Positions 1 to 8,766 are shown, numbered from the stretch's first letter. The stretch: DNA of 64,000 nt from Plantibacter flavus (GCF_900177615.1 NZ_FXAP01000004.1:434001-498000), one strand, 5' to 3'. Made by a program: numbers and translations. Notes: generated by a model not told the origin, from the letters alone.

Positions 1-585
1 GGAGATGACCGTCACGGTGTTGCCGAGCACGCTCGACACGGTGTTGGTGAGGACGTTCGCGACGCCGCCGACGTCGTTCTGGAGGCGCGACTGGATGATG
101 CCCGTCTTCGTTCGGGTGAAGAAGCTCAGTTCCATCGCCTGCAGTTGCGAGAACAGCTTGATGCGCAGGGCGCCCATGACACTGTTGCCGACGGTCGCCG
201 TGAGGTAGGTCTGCCAGACCCCGAGCAGGGCGGCGATGATGAACAGCGCCACCATCGCGCCGACGATCTCCGCGAGGGCGACGAGGTTCGGGCTGCCACC
301 GTCGGTCGGGAACAGGCCGACGTCGAACGCCTGCTTGACCAGCAGCGGTGGGAGCACCGCGAGGGCCGCGCCGATGACGACGAGCACCATCGTGAGGATG
401 ATCTTGGCGCGGAAGGGCACGAACAGCGCGACGATGCGCTTGCCCAGGTTCGGGATCCGCGGTGCCTCGGCGTTGAGCGCCTTCTGCGCCGCCATGTCGC
501 CACCGCTGACGCGGCTACCCGCGCGGGGCCCGCCGCCCCCGGGTGCACCGCCGCGTGGCCCGCCCCGTCCGCCGTGCATGCTCAT
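1..585 (-). CDS. ABC exporter, transmembrane domain, 5' part only
   Basis: The first 195 codons of a type I ABC exporter half-transporter (membrane domain followed by an ATPase in this family); the gene runs off the left edge, so no nucleotide-binding domain is visible. After a glycine-rich N-terminus of about 30 residues come two membrane spans (about residues 58-85 and 105-130) and an intracellular loop with the family pattern FFTRTKTG (about residues 154-161) and SRLQNDV. The start ATG at 585 lies 6 nt behind a TAGGGT -10 box, so the message is probably leaderless; an in-frame ATG six bases downstream is the alternative. The substrate cannot be told (drug, lipid or peptide are all possible). 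Confidence 0.85.
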   Translation of the reverse strand, partial: MSMHGGRGGPRGGAPGGGGPRAGSRVSGGDMAAQKALNAEAPRIPNLGKRIVALFVPFRAKIILTMVLVVIGAALAVLPPLLVKQAFDVGLFPTDGGSPNLVALAEIVGAMVALFIIAALLGVWQTYLTATVGNSVMGALRIKLFSQLQAMELSFFTRTKTGIIQSRLQNDVGGVANVLTNTVSSVLGNTVTVIS

Positions 586-591
586 TCCGCC

Positions 592-597
592 ACCCTA
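592..597 (-). promoter_or_regulatory. -10 box of a leaderless promoter (ABC exporter)
   Basis: TAGGGT on the minus strand, 6 nt before the ATG at 585. No convincing -35 box was found, which is usual for such actinobacterial promoters. Confidence 0.55.
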
Positions 598-668
598 TCC
601 CCGCCCACCGTCCTCCCCGCCCCTCTCCCCTCCTCCATCGCCCCGTCCGGTCCCGTCCTTTCTTTCTC

Positions 669-748
669 CCTAACTCAGGAACTCTCCGGCGCGGCGCCCC
701 GTCACGGGCTACCGCCCGCGCGACACGCCGCCCACTTCCTGAGTTAGG
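669..748. repeat. Dispersed palindrome family A, copy 1
   Basis: An 80-bp element with 13-bp perfect inverted ends (CCTAACTCAGGAA at 669-681, TTCCTGAGTTAGG at 736-748) and a GC-rich interior containing CGACACGCC. It sits between the divergent exporter and AbiEi-like genes. Three other copies lie at 1805, 8816 and 20652. It has no coding capacity and no U-tract on either side. Confidence 0.85.
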
Positions 749-850
749 CAAGCCAGGCACGACCCTCCACAGCCCGCGTGTGCGCGACACCTTGCACGAC
801 GGGGGCGCTCGGGTAGGAGGGCGACCAGCCCCGGCGCGCACGATCGGAGG

Positions 851-1768
851 ATGACGATTGCGACGACCTTCCTGGAGCCAGCTCATGGGATCGCCACCGT
901 CCATCAGCTCCGGCGGCTCGGGCACACGAAGGAGACACTTCGGATCTCGGTCGAGACCGGGATGCTGATACGGGTGCGGCGCGGTTGGTACGCGGCGCCG
1001 GACGCGGCGAGTGACCTGGTGAGGGCTGTGCGAGTCGGGGGCCGACTGAGCTGCGTCTCGGCAGCACGTTGGTACGGCTGGGCCGTTCCGTCGACGCCTC
1101 GACTCCATGTCGCGCTACCGCCGAATGCAGCCCGCCTCCGTTCGGCCGATGAGCGGTGGAAACGTCCGCCGGCCGAAGACCGCGACGACGCCGTGCTCCA
1201 CTGGGACGACTGGGCCACAACCCCCACCCGCGGCACCCTCCTCCCGATGCTCGTCGAACCACGGCGACAGGTGATCGGCCACCTGGTCGATTGCCAGCAC
1301 CCTGAGGTCGTCGGGGCGGCTCTGGACTCGTTCACCCACAGAGAACCCGCGCTGTCGACAGCACTCCCCTCCTGGATCGATGCACTTCCGTCGCCACGCG
1401 CCGAGCGGTTACCGCGTGTGGAACCGGGTTGCCACAGTTTTCTCGAGAGCATCGCTCGCATCCGCCTCGAGTCCGCCGGCATTGTCGGCCGTCACCAGGT
1501 CGTCATTCCGGCTGTCGGCCGGGTCGATCAGGTGATCGACGGATGGCTCGTCCTCGAGTGGGATGGCCGTGAGTTCCACGACAATCGCGACGCTCACGAA
1601 GAGGATCGCTGGCGGGACGCCCAGTTGGTCGTGCAGGGGTATCAGGTGTTGAGGTTCACATATCGCATGGTGATGAACGACTGGTACGTCGTCCTGGGTG
1701 CTATCCGGTCGACGTTGGCCGCGGGTCCACTCGGCCCACCTCCACACGTCGCGCAACGCCGCCCCTGA
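851..1768 (+). CDS. AbiEi-type antitoxin domain / DUF559 protein
   Basis: A 305-residue protein with a winged-helix N-terminus like the AbiEi antitoxin domain (about residues 10-60, with the run TKETLRISVETGMLIRVRRG) and a C-terminal DUF559-like region resembling Vsr/restriction-type nuclease folds (about residues 230-285: LVLEWDGREFH, then RW and LRFTY). In type IV toxin-antitoxin systems AbiEi autoregulates the operon and opposes the nucleotidyltransferase AbiEii. No AbiEii gene lies on either side, so this is one of the solitary copies common in actinobacterial chromosomes. Its role is unknown; a DNA-binding nuclease-like function is inference. Confidence 0.8.
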   Translation: MTIATTFLEPAHGIATVHQLRRLGHTKETLRISVETGMLIRVRRGWYAAPDAASDLVRAVRVGGRLSCVSAARWYGWAVPSTPRLHVALPPNAARLRSADERWKRPPAEDRDDAVLHWDDWATTPTRGTLLPMLVEPRRQVIGHLVDCQHPEVVGAALDSFTHREPALSTALPSWIDALPSPRAERLPRVEPGCHSFLESIARIRLESAGIVGRHQVVIPAVGRVDQVIDGWLVLEWDGREFHDNRDAHEEDRWRDAQLVVQGYQVLRFTYRMVMNDWYVVLGAIRSTLAAGPLGPPPHVAQRRP

Positions 1769-1804
1769 TCGATCCAACAGCTGCCCGCCCTGGTTCGAAA
1801 CGTT

Positions 1805-1886
1805 CCCTAACTCAGGAGAGGCGCGGCGTGTCGGGTCTGTCACGCCCCTCTTCGGCGAGGCTCGCCGAGACGCTCCTGAGTTAGGG
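1805..1886. repeat. Dispersed palindrome family A, copy 2
   Basis: An 82-bp element with 14-bp perfect inverted ends (CCCTAACTCAGGAG and CTCCTGAGTTAGGG) and an interior with GGCGTGTCGGG and CACGCC. It lies between the convergent 3' ends of the AbiEi-like gene and the sugar ABC operon. Confidence 0.85.
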
Positions 1887-1924
1887 AGGGAAACAGCACG
1901 AGAAGGGAACGACCCGCAGACGCA

Positions 1925-1960
1925 CGGACGCCCCGGGAGCGTGAGCTCCCGGGGCGTCCG
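1925..1960 (-). terminator. Terminator hairpin of the sugar ABC operon
   Basis: A perfect 16-bp stem (CGGACGCCCCGGGAGC, loop GTGA) 45 bp past the last permease gene. It has no U-tract, as is common in high-GC actinobacteria. Confidence 0.7.
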
Positions 1961-2005
1961 CGCACCGACGACGCTGTCGATCGGAGGATCGAACCGCGTG
2001 TCGGG

Positions 2006-2980
2006 TCAGCCCTTCGTCGAACCGGCCAGGAGCCCGCGGACGAAGTACCGCTGCAGTGCGAAGAACACGACGAGCGGGACGAGGATCGAGATGAACGCGC
2101 CGGCCGTGAGCAGGTGCCATTCGTTGCCACGCGTACCTGTGATCTCCGCCAGCAGCTTCGTGATCGGTGCGACCTCGCCGTCCGCGAAGATGAGCGCGAC
2201 CAGGAGGTCGTTCCACACCCACAGGAACTGGAAGATCGCGAACGACGCGATGGCGGGCATGGTCAGCGGCAGCACGATCCGGAAGAAGATCTGACCGTGA
2301 CCGGCGCCGTCCACGCGTGCCGCTTCGATGACCTCGCCGGGGATCTCCGCGACGAAGTTGTGCAGGAGGAAGATCGCCAGCGGCAGCGCGAACATGGTGT
2401 GGGCGATCCACACCTGGGCGAAGGTGCCGCTCGCGTCCAGTCCCTCGCCGACCTGCAGACCGAAGATGTTCAGGCCACGGGAGAAGGTCGACAGCAGCGG
2501 GACGAGCGCCATCTGGATCGGCACCACCTGCAGCGCGAACACGAGGATGAACAGGAAGTTCTTGCCGCGGAAGTCGATCCACGCGAACGCGTACGCCGCG
2601 AGGCTCGCCACCACCAGCGGGATCAGGGTCGCCGGGACCGCGATGGCGATCGAGTTGACCCACGAGCCCGCCAGGTTCAGCGTCGAGTTGCCGGCCTGCA
2701 GCACCTGCACGTAGTTGTCGATGGTGACCTGGAAGTCGGAGAAGATCGTCCACCAACCAGTGGTCTTCACCTGCTGCTCAGGCCGGAACGAGGAGACGAA
2801 GAGACCGAAGGTCGGGATCGTCCACAGCACCGCGATGACGACGGCCGCGATGGTCGCGCCACGGCTCGTGAGCCGCTTCTTCGTCCGTCGGCTCGCAGCC
2901 TCGATGCCGCGTTCACCCTTCGCGAGCTGGTCCTTCGTGGACTCGTCGATCGGTAGTTCGATCGGCTGCACAGCACTCAT
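2006..2980 (-). CDS. Carbohydrate ABC transporter permease, MalG type
   Basis: A 324-residue inner-membrane subunit of a CUT1 sugar importer. A cytoplasmic N-terminal tail of about 45 residues precedes six predicted membrane spans. The EAA loop that docks with the ATPase is visible near residue 217 (EAARVDGAG, then FRIVLPLTMPA). The start overlaps the stop of the upstream permease by 4 bp (ATGA), so the two are translationally coupled. No ATPase gene is nearby; CUT1 importers in actinobacteria often share an MsiK-type ATPase encoded elsewhere. The sugar is not determinable from sequence. Confidence 0.93.
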   Translation of the reverse strand: MSAVQPIELPIDESTKDQLAKGERGIEAASRRTKKRLTSRGATIAAVVIAVLWTIPTFGLFVSSFRPEQQVKTTGWWTIFSDFQVTIDNYVQVLQAGNSTLNLAGSWVNSIAIAVPATLIPLVVASLAAYAFAWIDFRGKNFLFILVFALQVVPIQMALVPLLSTFSRGLNIFGLQVGEGLDASGTFAQVWIAHTMFALPLAIFLLHNFVAEIPGEVIEAARVDGAGHGQIFFRIVLPLTMPAIASFAIFQFLWVWNDLLVALIFADGEVAPITKLLAEITGTRGNEWHLLTAGAFISILVPLVVFFALQRYFVRGLLAGSTKG

Positions 2981-4110
2981 CGGATCTCCCTCTGCTTCTT
3001 GATCTGCCGTGCGTTGTAGATGACGATCGGCAGCACGAGGATGAACAGGATCACGGCGAATGCCGCACTCCGGCCGTTCTCGAAGTTCTTGAACTGGGTG
3101 TACATCTCATTCGCGATGACCGAGGTGCCGTTGTTGCCGGCGGTCATGGTGCGGACGATGTCGAAGACCTTCAGCGACGCGATGGAGATCGTCGTGACGA
3201 CGACGACCAGCGAGGAGCGGATGCCGGGGACGATGACGTTGGTGAAGCGCTGCCAGCCGTTCGTGCCGTCGAGCTCGGCGGCCTCGATCTGCTCGGTGGG
3301 GACACCCTTGATCGCGGCGGACAGGACGACCATCGCGAACCCGGTCTGCACCCAGATGAGCACGACGATGAGGAACAGCGTGTTCCACGGCTCGTTCTGC
3401 AACCACTGCACCGGGGTGCCGCCGAACCACACGACGATCTGGTTGAGCAGACCGATCTGGGTCGCGCCCGCCTCACGGTAGGCGTAGATGAAACGCCAGA
3501 TGATGGAGGCGCCGACGAAGGAGATCGCCATCGGCATGAAGACGAGGATCTTGAAGTACTTCTCGCCGCGGGACTTGTCGATGAACACGGCGTAGGCGAG
3601 GCCGAAGGCCGTCGACAGCGACGGGACGAGCAGCACCCAGATGATCGTGTTGATCACGGTCCGGATGGCGCTCGGCTGCGTGAACAGCCAGATGAAGTTG
3701 TTCAGCCCGACGAAGTTCTTGCCGGAGGCCGACATGAACGCGGCGATCGTCGTGTTGATCGACGGCAGGATCAGGCCGATCAGCAGCAGCAGGAAGGCCG
3801 GTGCGAGGAAGCCGACGAGCTGGACGAGGTACCCGACGCCCTTCTTGGACCGGTAGTCGAGCAGGAAGAGCACGCCACCCAGGACGGCTGCGACGGCAGC
3901 GGCCCACAGGAACGAGCCGAAGAAGAGGACGACGACGACGGGCACCAGGACGCAGAACGCCAGACGGATGACCGTGTAGAGGGTGCCCTTGCGTGGCGCG
4001 ATGTCCACGAAGAAGAGGAGGAGGGCCACCACCGCGCCGAAGGCGATGACGACGATCGGGATCTGGGCGAGCGGTGGCAGTCCGCCCAACCAGTTGAGGA
4101 AACCTGACAT
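2977..4110 (-). CDS. Carbohydrate ABC transporter permease, MalF type
   Basis: A 377-residue partner permease of the CUT1 sugar importer, with an N-terminal block of three to four hydrophobic spans (within residues 1-130), as in MalF, and six core spans after it. The EAA motif is near residue 273 (EAAELDGTNGW, ending IVPGIRSS). The ATG at 4110 is chosen because AAAGG lies 7 nt upstream; an ATG further upstream (4164) would place the start in a region with no ribosome binding site. It is separated from the binding-protein gene by a strong hairpin, so permease mRNA is probably less abundant than binding-protein mRNA. Confidence 0.92.
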   Translation of the reverse strand: MSGFLNWLGGLPPLAQIPIVVIAFGAVVALLLFFVDIAPRKGTLYTVIRLAFCVLVPVVVVLFFGSFLWAAAVAAVLGGVLFLLDYRSKKGVGYLVQLVGFLAPAFLLLLIGLILPSINTTIAAFMSASGKNFVGLNNFIWLFTQPSAIRTVINTIIWVLLVPSLSTAFGLAYAVFIDKSRGEKYFKILVFMPMAISFVGASIIWRFIYAYREAGATQIGLLNQIVVWFGGTPVQWLQNEPWNTLFLIVVLIWVQTGFAMVVLSAAIKGVPTEQIEAAELDGTNGWQRFTNVIVPGIRSSLVVVVTTISIASLKVFDIVRTMTAGNNGTSVIANEMYTQFKNFENGRSAAFAVILFILVLPIVIYNARQIKKQREIR

Positions 4111-4171
4111 AGCTGGCCTTTCGAGTACGGCGTTGGACCCTGAGTGAACCCTAGGGGGTTCCACTGCCGAG

Positions 4172-4214
4172 GCGGAAGCGCCGGAGGGTGGTGATCACCC
4201 TCCGGCGCTTCCGC
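4172..4214 (-). terminator. Intercistronic hairpin between binding protein and permeases
   Basis: A perfect 19-bp stem with the 5-nt loop GTGAT between the solute-binding-protein stop (4241) and the first permease start (4110). Its position fits partial termination or 3'-end protection that raises binding-protein mRNA over permease mRNA, a known arrangement in binding-protein operons. Confidence 0.75.
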
Positions 4215-4240
4215 TCATGAGCAGCAGTTCCGGATATCGA

Positions 4241-5554
4241 TTACTCGCTGGAGGGCCAGCCGGCTTCGATGTCCTTGAGGACCTGGTCGGTCTCGTCGCC
4301 GTTGATCCAGTTCACGAGGCCCTTCCAGAAGGTTCCGGCGCCGACGGCACCGGGCATCAGGTCGGAGGCGTCGAAGCGGAACGTGGTCTTCTCGTCCTGC
4401 AGGATCTCGATCGCCTGGCTGAGGATCGGCGTCGAGGCGTTCGCCGGGTCGAGGCCGTTGTTGGCGGAGATGACGCCGCCGAGCTTGACCCGCTTGTTCG
4501 CCCACTCAGGGCTCGAGAGGTACTCCTGGACCTTGACGGTGCTCTCGTCGTCGCTGAACGCGCCGACGATCTCGCCACCACCGGTGACAGCGGTCTCGCC
4601 CTCCTTGATGCCGGGGGTCACGAAGGCCCACACGTCACCGTCGGGGGCGACGGTCGCGCCGGCGTCCTCGAGGAAGCCGGAGAAGAACGATGCCTGGTGG
4701 TGCAGTGCGCAGGCGCCGGAGGCGAGCGCCGGAGCGACGTCACCGAACTCGGTCGAGTTGATCGAGGACACGTCGCCGAAGCTCGCGTTCACGTACTCCG
4801 GGTTCTTGAGGATCTCGCCGACCGAGTCGAACGCTTCCTTGATCTTCGGGTCGGTGAACTTGACCTTGTTGGCCACCCAGTCGTCGTAGACGTCCGGGCC
4901 CTGCTGGCGCAGGACGAGGTCTTCGATCCAGTCGGTGCCGGGCCAGCCTGAGGCGTCGCCGGAGCCGAAGCCGGCGCACCAGGGTGCTGCGCCGGTCTTC
5001 TCCTGGATGGTCTTGGTCAGCGTGAGCAGCTCGTCCCAGGTCTTGGGGACCTCGACGCCCCACTCCTTGAACTTGGCCGGCTGGTACCAGACGAGGCCCT
5101 TGACGCTCGCCATGAGCGGAGCGCCGTAGACGGTGTCGTTGACGGTGCCGTAGGCGGCCCAGTCCGTCGACCAGTACTTCTCGATGTTCGCCTTGACGCT
5201 GTCGGGCGCGGGCTTCAGGTAGTCGCGCTTGGCGAGGTCGGCCAGGAGGCCGGGCTGCGGGAAGATCGCGAGGTCGGGCGGGTTACCACCCTGGGCGCGG
5301 ATACCGATCTGCGACTCGAACTCCTTGGAGGACTCGTACTTGATCGTGATGCCGCTGTCCTTCTCGAAGTCGGCCCAGCTCTCCTCGAGCAGCTTCGCCT
5401 CGGTGTCGGCGATCGTCCCGTAGATGGTGACGGTCTTGTCGTCGTCGCCACCGCCGCTGCTGCCCGATCCGCCTGAACAAGCGGTGAGCGCGACGCCCGC
5501 GACGGCCAGGACGGCCAGCGGCAGGGCCGTCCGGCGGGTCCGAATGAAACTCAT
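4241..5554 (-). CDS. Sugar ABC transporter substrate-binding lipoprotein
   Basis: A 437-residue extracellular solute-binding protein of the MalE-like family. It has an arginine-rich lipoprotein signal peptide with the lipobox LTAC, Cys26 being the lipidated residue, followed by a Ser/Gly linker and a full-length binding fold (VTIYGTIADTEAKLLEESW at the start of the mature domain). The ATG at 5554 is preceded by GAGGAGG at ideal spacing. It is the first gene of the importer operon, divergent from a LacI-family regulator, with two LacI-type operator candidates between them. The ligand is unknown; an oligosaccharide is likely from the family. Confidence 0.93.
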   Translation of the reverse strand: MSFIRTRRTALPLAVLAVAGVALTACSGGSGSSGGGDDDKTVTIYGTIADTEAKLLEESWADFEKDSGITIKYESSKEFESQIGIRAQGGNPPDLAIFPQPGLLADLAKRDYLKPAPDSVKANIEKYWSTDWAAYGTVNDTVYGAPLMASVKGLVWYQPAKFKEWGVEVPKTWDELLTLTKTIQEKTGAAPWCAGFGSGDASGWPGTDWIEDLVLRQQGPDVYDDWVANKVKFTDPKIKEAFDSVGEILKNPEYVNASFGDVSSINSTEFGDVAPALASGACALHHQASFFSGFLEDAGATVAPDGDVWAFVTPGIKEGETAVTGGGEIVGAFSDDESTVKVQEYLSSPEWANKRVKLGGVISANNGLDPANASTPILSQAIEILQDEKTTFRFDASDLMPGAVGAGTFWKGLVNWINGDETDQVLKDIEAGWPSSE

Positions 5555-5644
5555 CTGTGTCCTCCTCATTGAGTGCTGCAGGTTCGAACGTCTCCAGGGT
5601 CGAGCCGTTCCGATGATGCACTGGTGCGGAATCGGTCCGGATGC

Positions 5645-5656
5645 GGAACCGTTTCC
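5645..5656. promoter_or_regulatory. Candidate LacI-type operator downstream of the importer promoter
   Basis: GGAACCGTTTCC, a near-palindrome with a central CG as in LacI-family sites. It lies just downstream of the importer -10 box, a roadblock position. Confidence 0.5.
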
Positions 5657-5663
5657 ATGCGTC

Positions 5664-5692
5664 AAAGTACTTCACCCGGCGACAGGATGCAA
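5664..5692 (-). promoter_or_regulatory. Promoter of the sugar ABC operon
   Basis: On the minus strand TTGCAT (5692-5687), a 17-bp spacer, and TACTTT (5669-5664). This is a near-consensus housekeeping promoter reading into the binding-protein gene. Confidence 0.6.
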
Positions 5693-5718
5693 GCACGAGA
5701 ACATAACGAAATAGACAG

Positions 5719-5732
5719 TGAGAGCGCTCCCA
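5719..5732. promoter_or_regulatory. CebR/LacI-type operator
   Basis: TGAGAGCGCTCCCA differs by one base from the palindrome TGGGAGCGCTCCCA recognised by actinobacterial CebR/CelR-like LacI regulators. It lies between the importer promoter and the lacI-family gene. Confidence 0.65.
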
Positions 5733-5763
5733 CCGAAATCACGCGGCCGGACGGACCATTCGT

Positions 5764-5826
5764 GTTCCAGATGTTATGGATCAGTTCCAGTCGGTAGTTC
5801 CAGGTCTGTTCCAGATTCGCTATGGT
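5764..5826 (+). promoter_or_regulatory. Four GTTCCAG repeats and -10 box before the LacI gene
   Basis: GTTCCAG occurs at 5764, 5784, 5797 and 5808, followed by a TATGGT -10 box at 5821-5826 that reads into the regulator gene. The repeats are direct, spaced 20, 13 and 11 bp, and cover the -35 area. They could bind an activator or the regulator itself. Confidence 0.5.
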
Positions 5827-5852
5827 GGTGCTACCCAACGGAGGGAGTCGGC

Positions 5853-6902
5853 ATGAGTGGTGCCATCAGTGATGTCGCGGCCCTCGCCGGCGTCTCGAAA
5901 GCGACGGCCTCGCGAGCGCTCACCGGGCGCGGATACGTGTCGGCCGAGACCCGGGAACGGGTCGTGCAGGCCGCGGCCACGATCGGGTACGTCGCCTCGC
6001 CCATCGCCGCGAGCCTGTCCACTGGACGCACGCTGGCCATCGGCGTCCTCACCTCGTTCCTCAACCGCTGGTACTTCGGTGAGGTCCTGGAAGGCGCCGA
6101 GGGCGCTCTCCGTGCTCGGGGCTACGACTTGACGCTCCACCATCTGCCGCCCGACTCCCCGGAACGCGACCGCATCTTCGACTCGTACCTCACGAACAAG
6201 CGCTTCGACGGCATGATCTCGATCGGGATCGAGGCCTCGCAGGACGAGATCGCGCGCCTGCTCGCCAACCCCCGCCCGCTGGTGTCGATCGGGGGCAACA
6301 TCCGCGGGGCCCACTCCATCAACATCGACGACCAGGCGCTCGGCCGCGAGGCGACGGAGCACCTCATGACGCTCGGGCACACGCGCATCGCCCACATCAC
6401 CGGCCACGACGCCGAACTGCAGACGGACACCGTGCACGGCAGGCGCCTGGCCGGCTACCTGGCGGCGATGGAGGATGCGGGGCTCACCTCCGCCGTGCAC
6501 GTTCTGCCCGCGGTCCACTCGTTGCCGGGCGGGTACGAGGCCGCGGCGCAGTTGCTGCGGGACTCGAGGATCCGTCCGACGGCGGTGTTCGCCTCGACGG
6601 ACGAGGTGGCGATCGGCATCATCATCGCCGCACGACGCCTCGGGATCACCGTTCCGGCGGAGCTGTCGGTCATCGGGATCGACGGGCACTCCTACGCGGA
6701 GATGTTCGCGCTCACCACCTTCGAGCAGGAGCCCCGCGCGCAGGGGCGGCATGCCGTCGAGATCCTCCTCCAAGACCTGGAGGACGAGCAACGCGCGCAG
6801 GCCCCGGACTCCGGGGAGCCGGGCAGCACCGTCTCCGAGGTGCGCTGGCCGACCCGTCTGGTGATCCGGCAGACCACGACGCGCCCCGAGTCCGCCGAGT
6901 AG
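5853..6902 (+). CDS. LacI-family transcriptional regulator
   Basis: A 349-residue LacI/GalR repressor with the helix-turn-helix at residues 5-23 (ISDVAALAGVSKATASRAL) and a periplasmic-binding-protein-like effector domain. The ATG at 5853 is preceded by GGAGGG. It is divergent from the sugar importer and is likely its repressor, released by the imported sugar or a metabolite. The two operator candidates in the 298-bp gap support this; direct binding is inference. Palindrome family C follows its stop and separates it from the convergent MFS gene. Confidence 0.92.
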   Translation: MSGAISDVAALAGVSKATASRALTGRGYVSAETRERVVQAAATIGYVASPIAASLSTGRTLAIGVLTSFLNRWYFGEVLEGAEGALRARGYDLTLHHLPPDSPERDRIFDSYLTNKRFDGMISIGIEASQDEIARLLANPRPLVSIGGNIRGAHSINIDDQALGREATEHLMTLGHTRIAHITGHDAELQTDTVHGRRLAGYLAAMEDAGLTSAVHVLPAVHSLPGGYEAAAQLLRDSRIRPTAVFASTDEVAIGIIIAARRLGITVPAELSVIGIDGHSYAEMFALTTFEQEPRAQGRHAVEILLQDLEDEQRAQAPDSGEPGSTVSEVRWPTRLVIRQTTTRPESAE

Positions 6903-6919
6903 ACACCCCGGCTGCACTC

Positions 6920-7002
6920 CCAGCGCGGTGCGCTGAGCCGAGCGCGCCCCACTGACGTGAGCGCACGCCCCCGGAGGGGAGCGCTCGCGTCAGTGGGGCG
7001 CG
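6920..7002. repeat. Dispersed palindrome family C, site 1
   Basis: Contains the 17-mer CCAGCGCGGTGCGCTGA (6920-6936) also found at 56.9 and 58.8 kb, then 15-bp perfect inverted arms (CGCGCCCCACTGACG at 6943-6957 and its complement at 6988-7002). It lies between convergent genes and may also stop transcription. Confidence 0.75.
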
Positions 7003-7015
7003 GTGAGCGGTCCGA

Positions 7016-8308
7016 TCAGCTCGCGTCGGCTGCGGTGATCGCGATGGCCTCGTCGAGCTCGCTCTCCACCGGACCGTCGACGCGGGCGAGGTGCTTGCGT
7101 CCGAGGACGACGATGAGCACCGCGACGATGAGCGAGCCGGCGGCCACGTAGTAGGGCGCGGCGGGCGAGATGAGCTTCGCGATCTCCGCGGCTGCCGGCG
7201 GCGCGATGGCACCGCCGAGGAACCGGACCGACGAGTACGCCGAGGATGCGACGTTGCTCGGCAGGTCCGTCGCCTCCATGACCGACTCGGTCAGCACCGT
7301 GTTCATGACGCCGAGCAGCAGCCCGCCGACGACGATGCAGACGATGAGGCCGGTGGTGGACTGGACGAGGAGTCCGGCCGCGACGAGGTCCAGTGCCAGC
7401 AACGGCAGGACCAGCTTGATCACGGAGGTGCGACGCATCCGAGCCGTGAGCAGCGGAGCGACGAACACGCTCGTGACCGCCAGCGCGACACCCCAGCCGA
7501 AGAAGGTGAACCCGAGCCCCATCGCATCGAGCCCGAGCGGGAACGGCGAGTACGCGAGGAGCGTGAAGAAGCCGATGTTGTAGAACAGGGCGGCTGCCGC
7601 GAGGGTTCCCAGCGACGGGATCGCCAGCGCTTTGAACGGCGCGGACAGCTTGAGCGGCGCAGGCTTCGGCCCCTCGGTCTTCAGCAGGGTGACGATCGCG
7701 ATGAACCCGACCGCCATGAGCGTCGCGGTGCCGAAGAACGGCCACTTCCAGCCGATGCCGCCGAGGAGACCACCGAGGAGTGGACCGATCGCGATGCCGA
7801 GCCCGAGTGCGGCCTCGTACAGGATGATCGCATTGGCGCGACCGCCAGCTGCCGCTCCGACGATGGTGGCGAGTGCCGTCGAGATGAAGAGCGCGTTGCC
7901 GAGGCCCCAGCCGGCCCGGAAACCGATGACGGCACCGACGGAGTCGGACAGGCCCGCGAGGAGCGCGAACAGGACGACGAGTGCGAGTCCGATGAGGAGC
8001 GTGCGCTTGGCACCGATCCGGCTCGACAGCCAGCTCGTGAACAGCATGGCCACACCGGTGACGAGCAGGTAGCTCGTGAAGAGCATCTCGGCCTGCGTCG
8101 GCGTCGCCTGGAGGTCTTCGGCGATGGCGGGCAGGATCGGGTCGACGAGGCCGATGCCCATGAAGGCGATGACACTCGCGAAGGCGACCGCCCAGACGGC
8201 CTTCGGCTGGTGCAGGATGCCGCCGAGGCCTGCACTGTGGCCGGAGCCGTGGCCGTGGCTCGACGCCGTGGGCGTGGAGGACGTGCGTGCGCTGGTGTCG
8301 GCGCTCAT
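7016..8308 (-). CDS. MFS efflux transporter
   Basis: A 430-residue major facilitator with about 12 predicted membrane spans, preceded by a Ser/Thr/His-rich cytoplasmic tail of about 30 residues. The DHA1-like N-terminal half carries LVDPILPAIAEDLQATPTQ after span 1 and SRIGAKRTLLIG as motif A between spans 2 and 3. The start ATG (8308) overlaps the stop of the upstream MarR gene by 4 bp, so the pair is one translation-coupled unit. Likely an exporter of a toxic compound or drug induced through MarR; the substrate is unknown. Confidence 0.9.
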   Translation of the reverse strand: MSADTSARTSSTPTASSHGHGSGHSAGLGGILHQPKAVWAVAFASVIAFMGIGLVDPILPAIAEDLQATPTQAEMLFTSYLLVTGVAMLFTSWLSSRIGAKRTLLIGLALVVLFALLAGLSDSVGAVIGFRAGWGLGNALFISTALATIVGAAAGGRANAIILYEAALGLGIAIGPLLGGLLGGIGWKWPFFGTATLMAVGFIAIVTLLKTEGPKPAPLKLSAPFKALAIPSLGTLAAAALFYNIGFFTLLAYSPFPLGLDAMGLGFTFFGWGVALAVTSVFVAPLLTARMRRTSVIKLVLPLLALDLVAAGLLVQSTTGLIVCIVVGGLLLGVMNTVLTESVMEATDLPSNVASSAYSSVRFLGGAIAPPAAAEIAKLISPAAPYYVAAGSLIVAVLIVVLGRKHLARVDGPVESELDEAIAITAADAS

Positions 8309-8766
8309 GCCGTCAGCTCCGAGGCGACCTCGACGGCCACGCGGGCCTGGATGATCTCGACCGTCCTGGCGATCGCGGCGAGGTCGTCGTCCTCGAGGTC
8401 GGTGAAGGCAGGCTCCAGGGCGTCGGTGAGCTCGTCGCGCCAGGCGAGGAGGGCGGCCGTCCCCTTGGGGGCGATGGCGATGAGCCACGCGCGGTGGTCG
8501 TCGACGTCGGCGATCCGCTTGATCCAGTCGCGTTCGTCGAGGCTCTGTACGAGCTTCGTCATCGTGGGTTGGGACACCCGGCTCTGGCGGGCCAGTTCGC
8601 CGACCCGGACGGGGCCGACCGTGGTGAGCACGGAGAGCGTGCGCCAGACGGCGGGCGATTCGGAGGATCCGGTGGCCTGGGCGGCAAGGCGAGTGAGCCG
8701 GTGCGACGCCGTGATGAGGTCGCCGAGGATGGTGTGCAGGGGTGAATGCGTACGGTTCTCGGTCAT
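8305..8766 (-). CDS. MarR-family regulator of the MFS exporter
   Basis: A 153-residue MarR/SlyA winged-helix protein. The recognition region is VGELARQSRVSQPTMTKLVQ (about residues 58-77) and the wing follows in RIADVDDHRAWLIAI. It is the first gene of a two-gene operon with the exporter, a typical autoregulated arrangement. A perfect inverted repeat overlaps its promoter. The ATG at 8766 is preferred; an in-frame ATG seven codons upstream would overlap the -10 box. Confidence 0.9.
   Translation of the reverse strand: MTENRTHSPLHTILGDLITASHRLTRLAAQATGSSESPAVWRTLSVLTTVGPVRVGELARQSRVSQPTMTKLVQSLDERDWIKRIADVDDHRAWLIAIAPKGTAALLAWRDELTDALEPAFTDLEDDDLAAIARTVEIIQARVAVEVASELTA

Noticed and set aside
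851-1768. Type IV toxin-antitoxin pair AbiE
   Set aside because: No AbiEii nucleotidyltransferase gene flanks the AbiEi-like gene.
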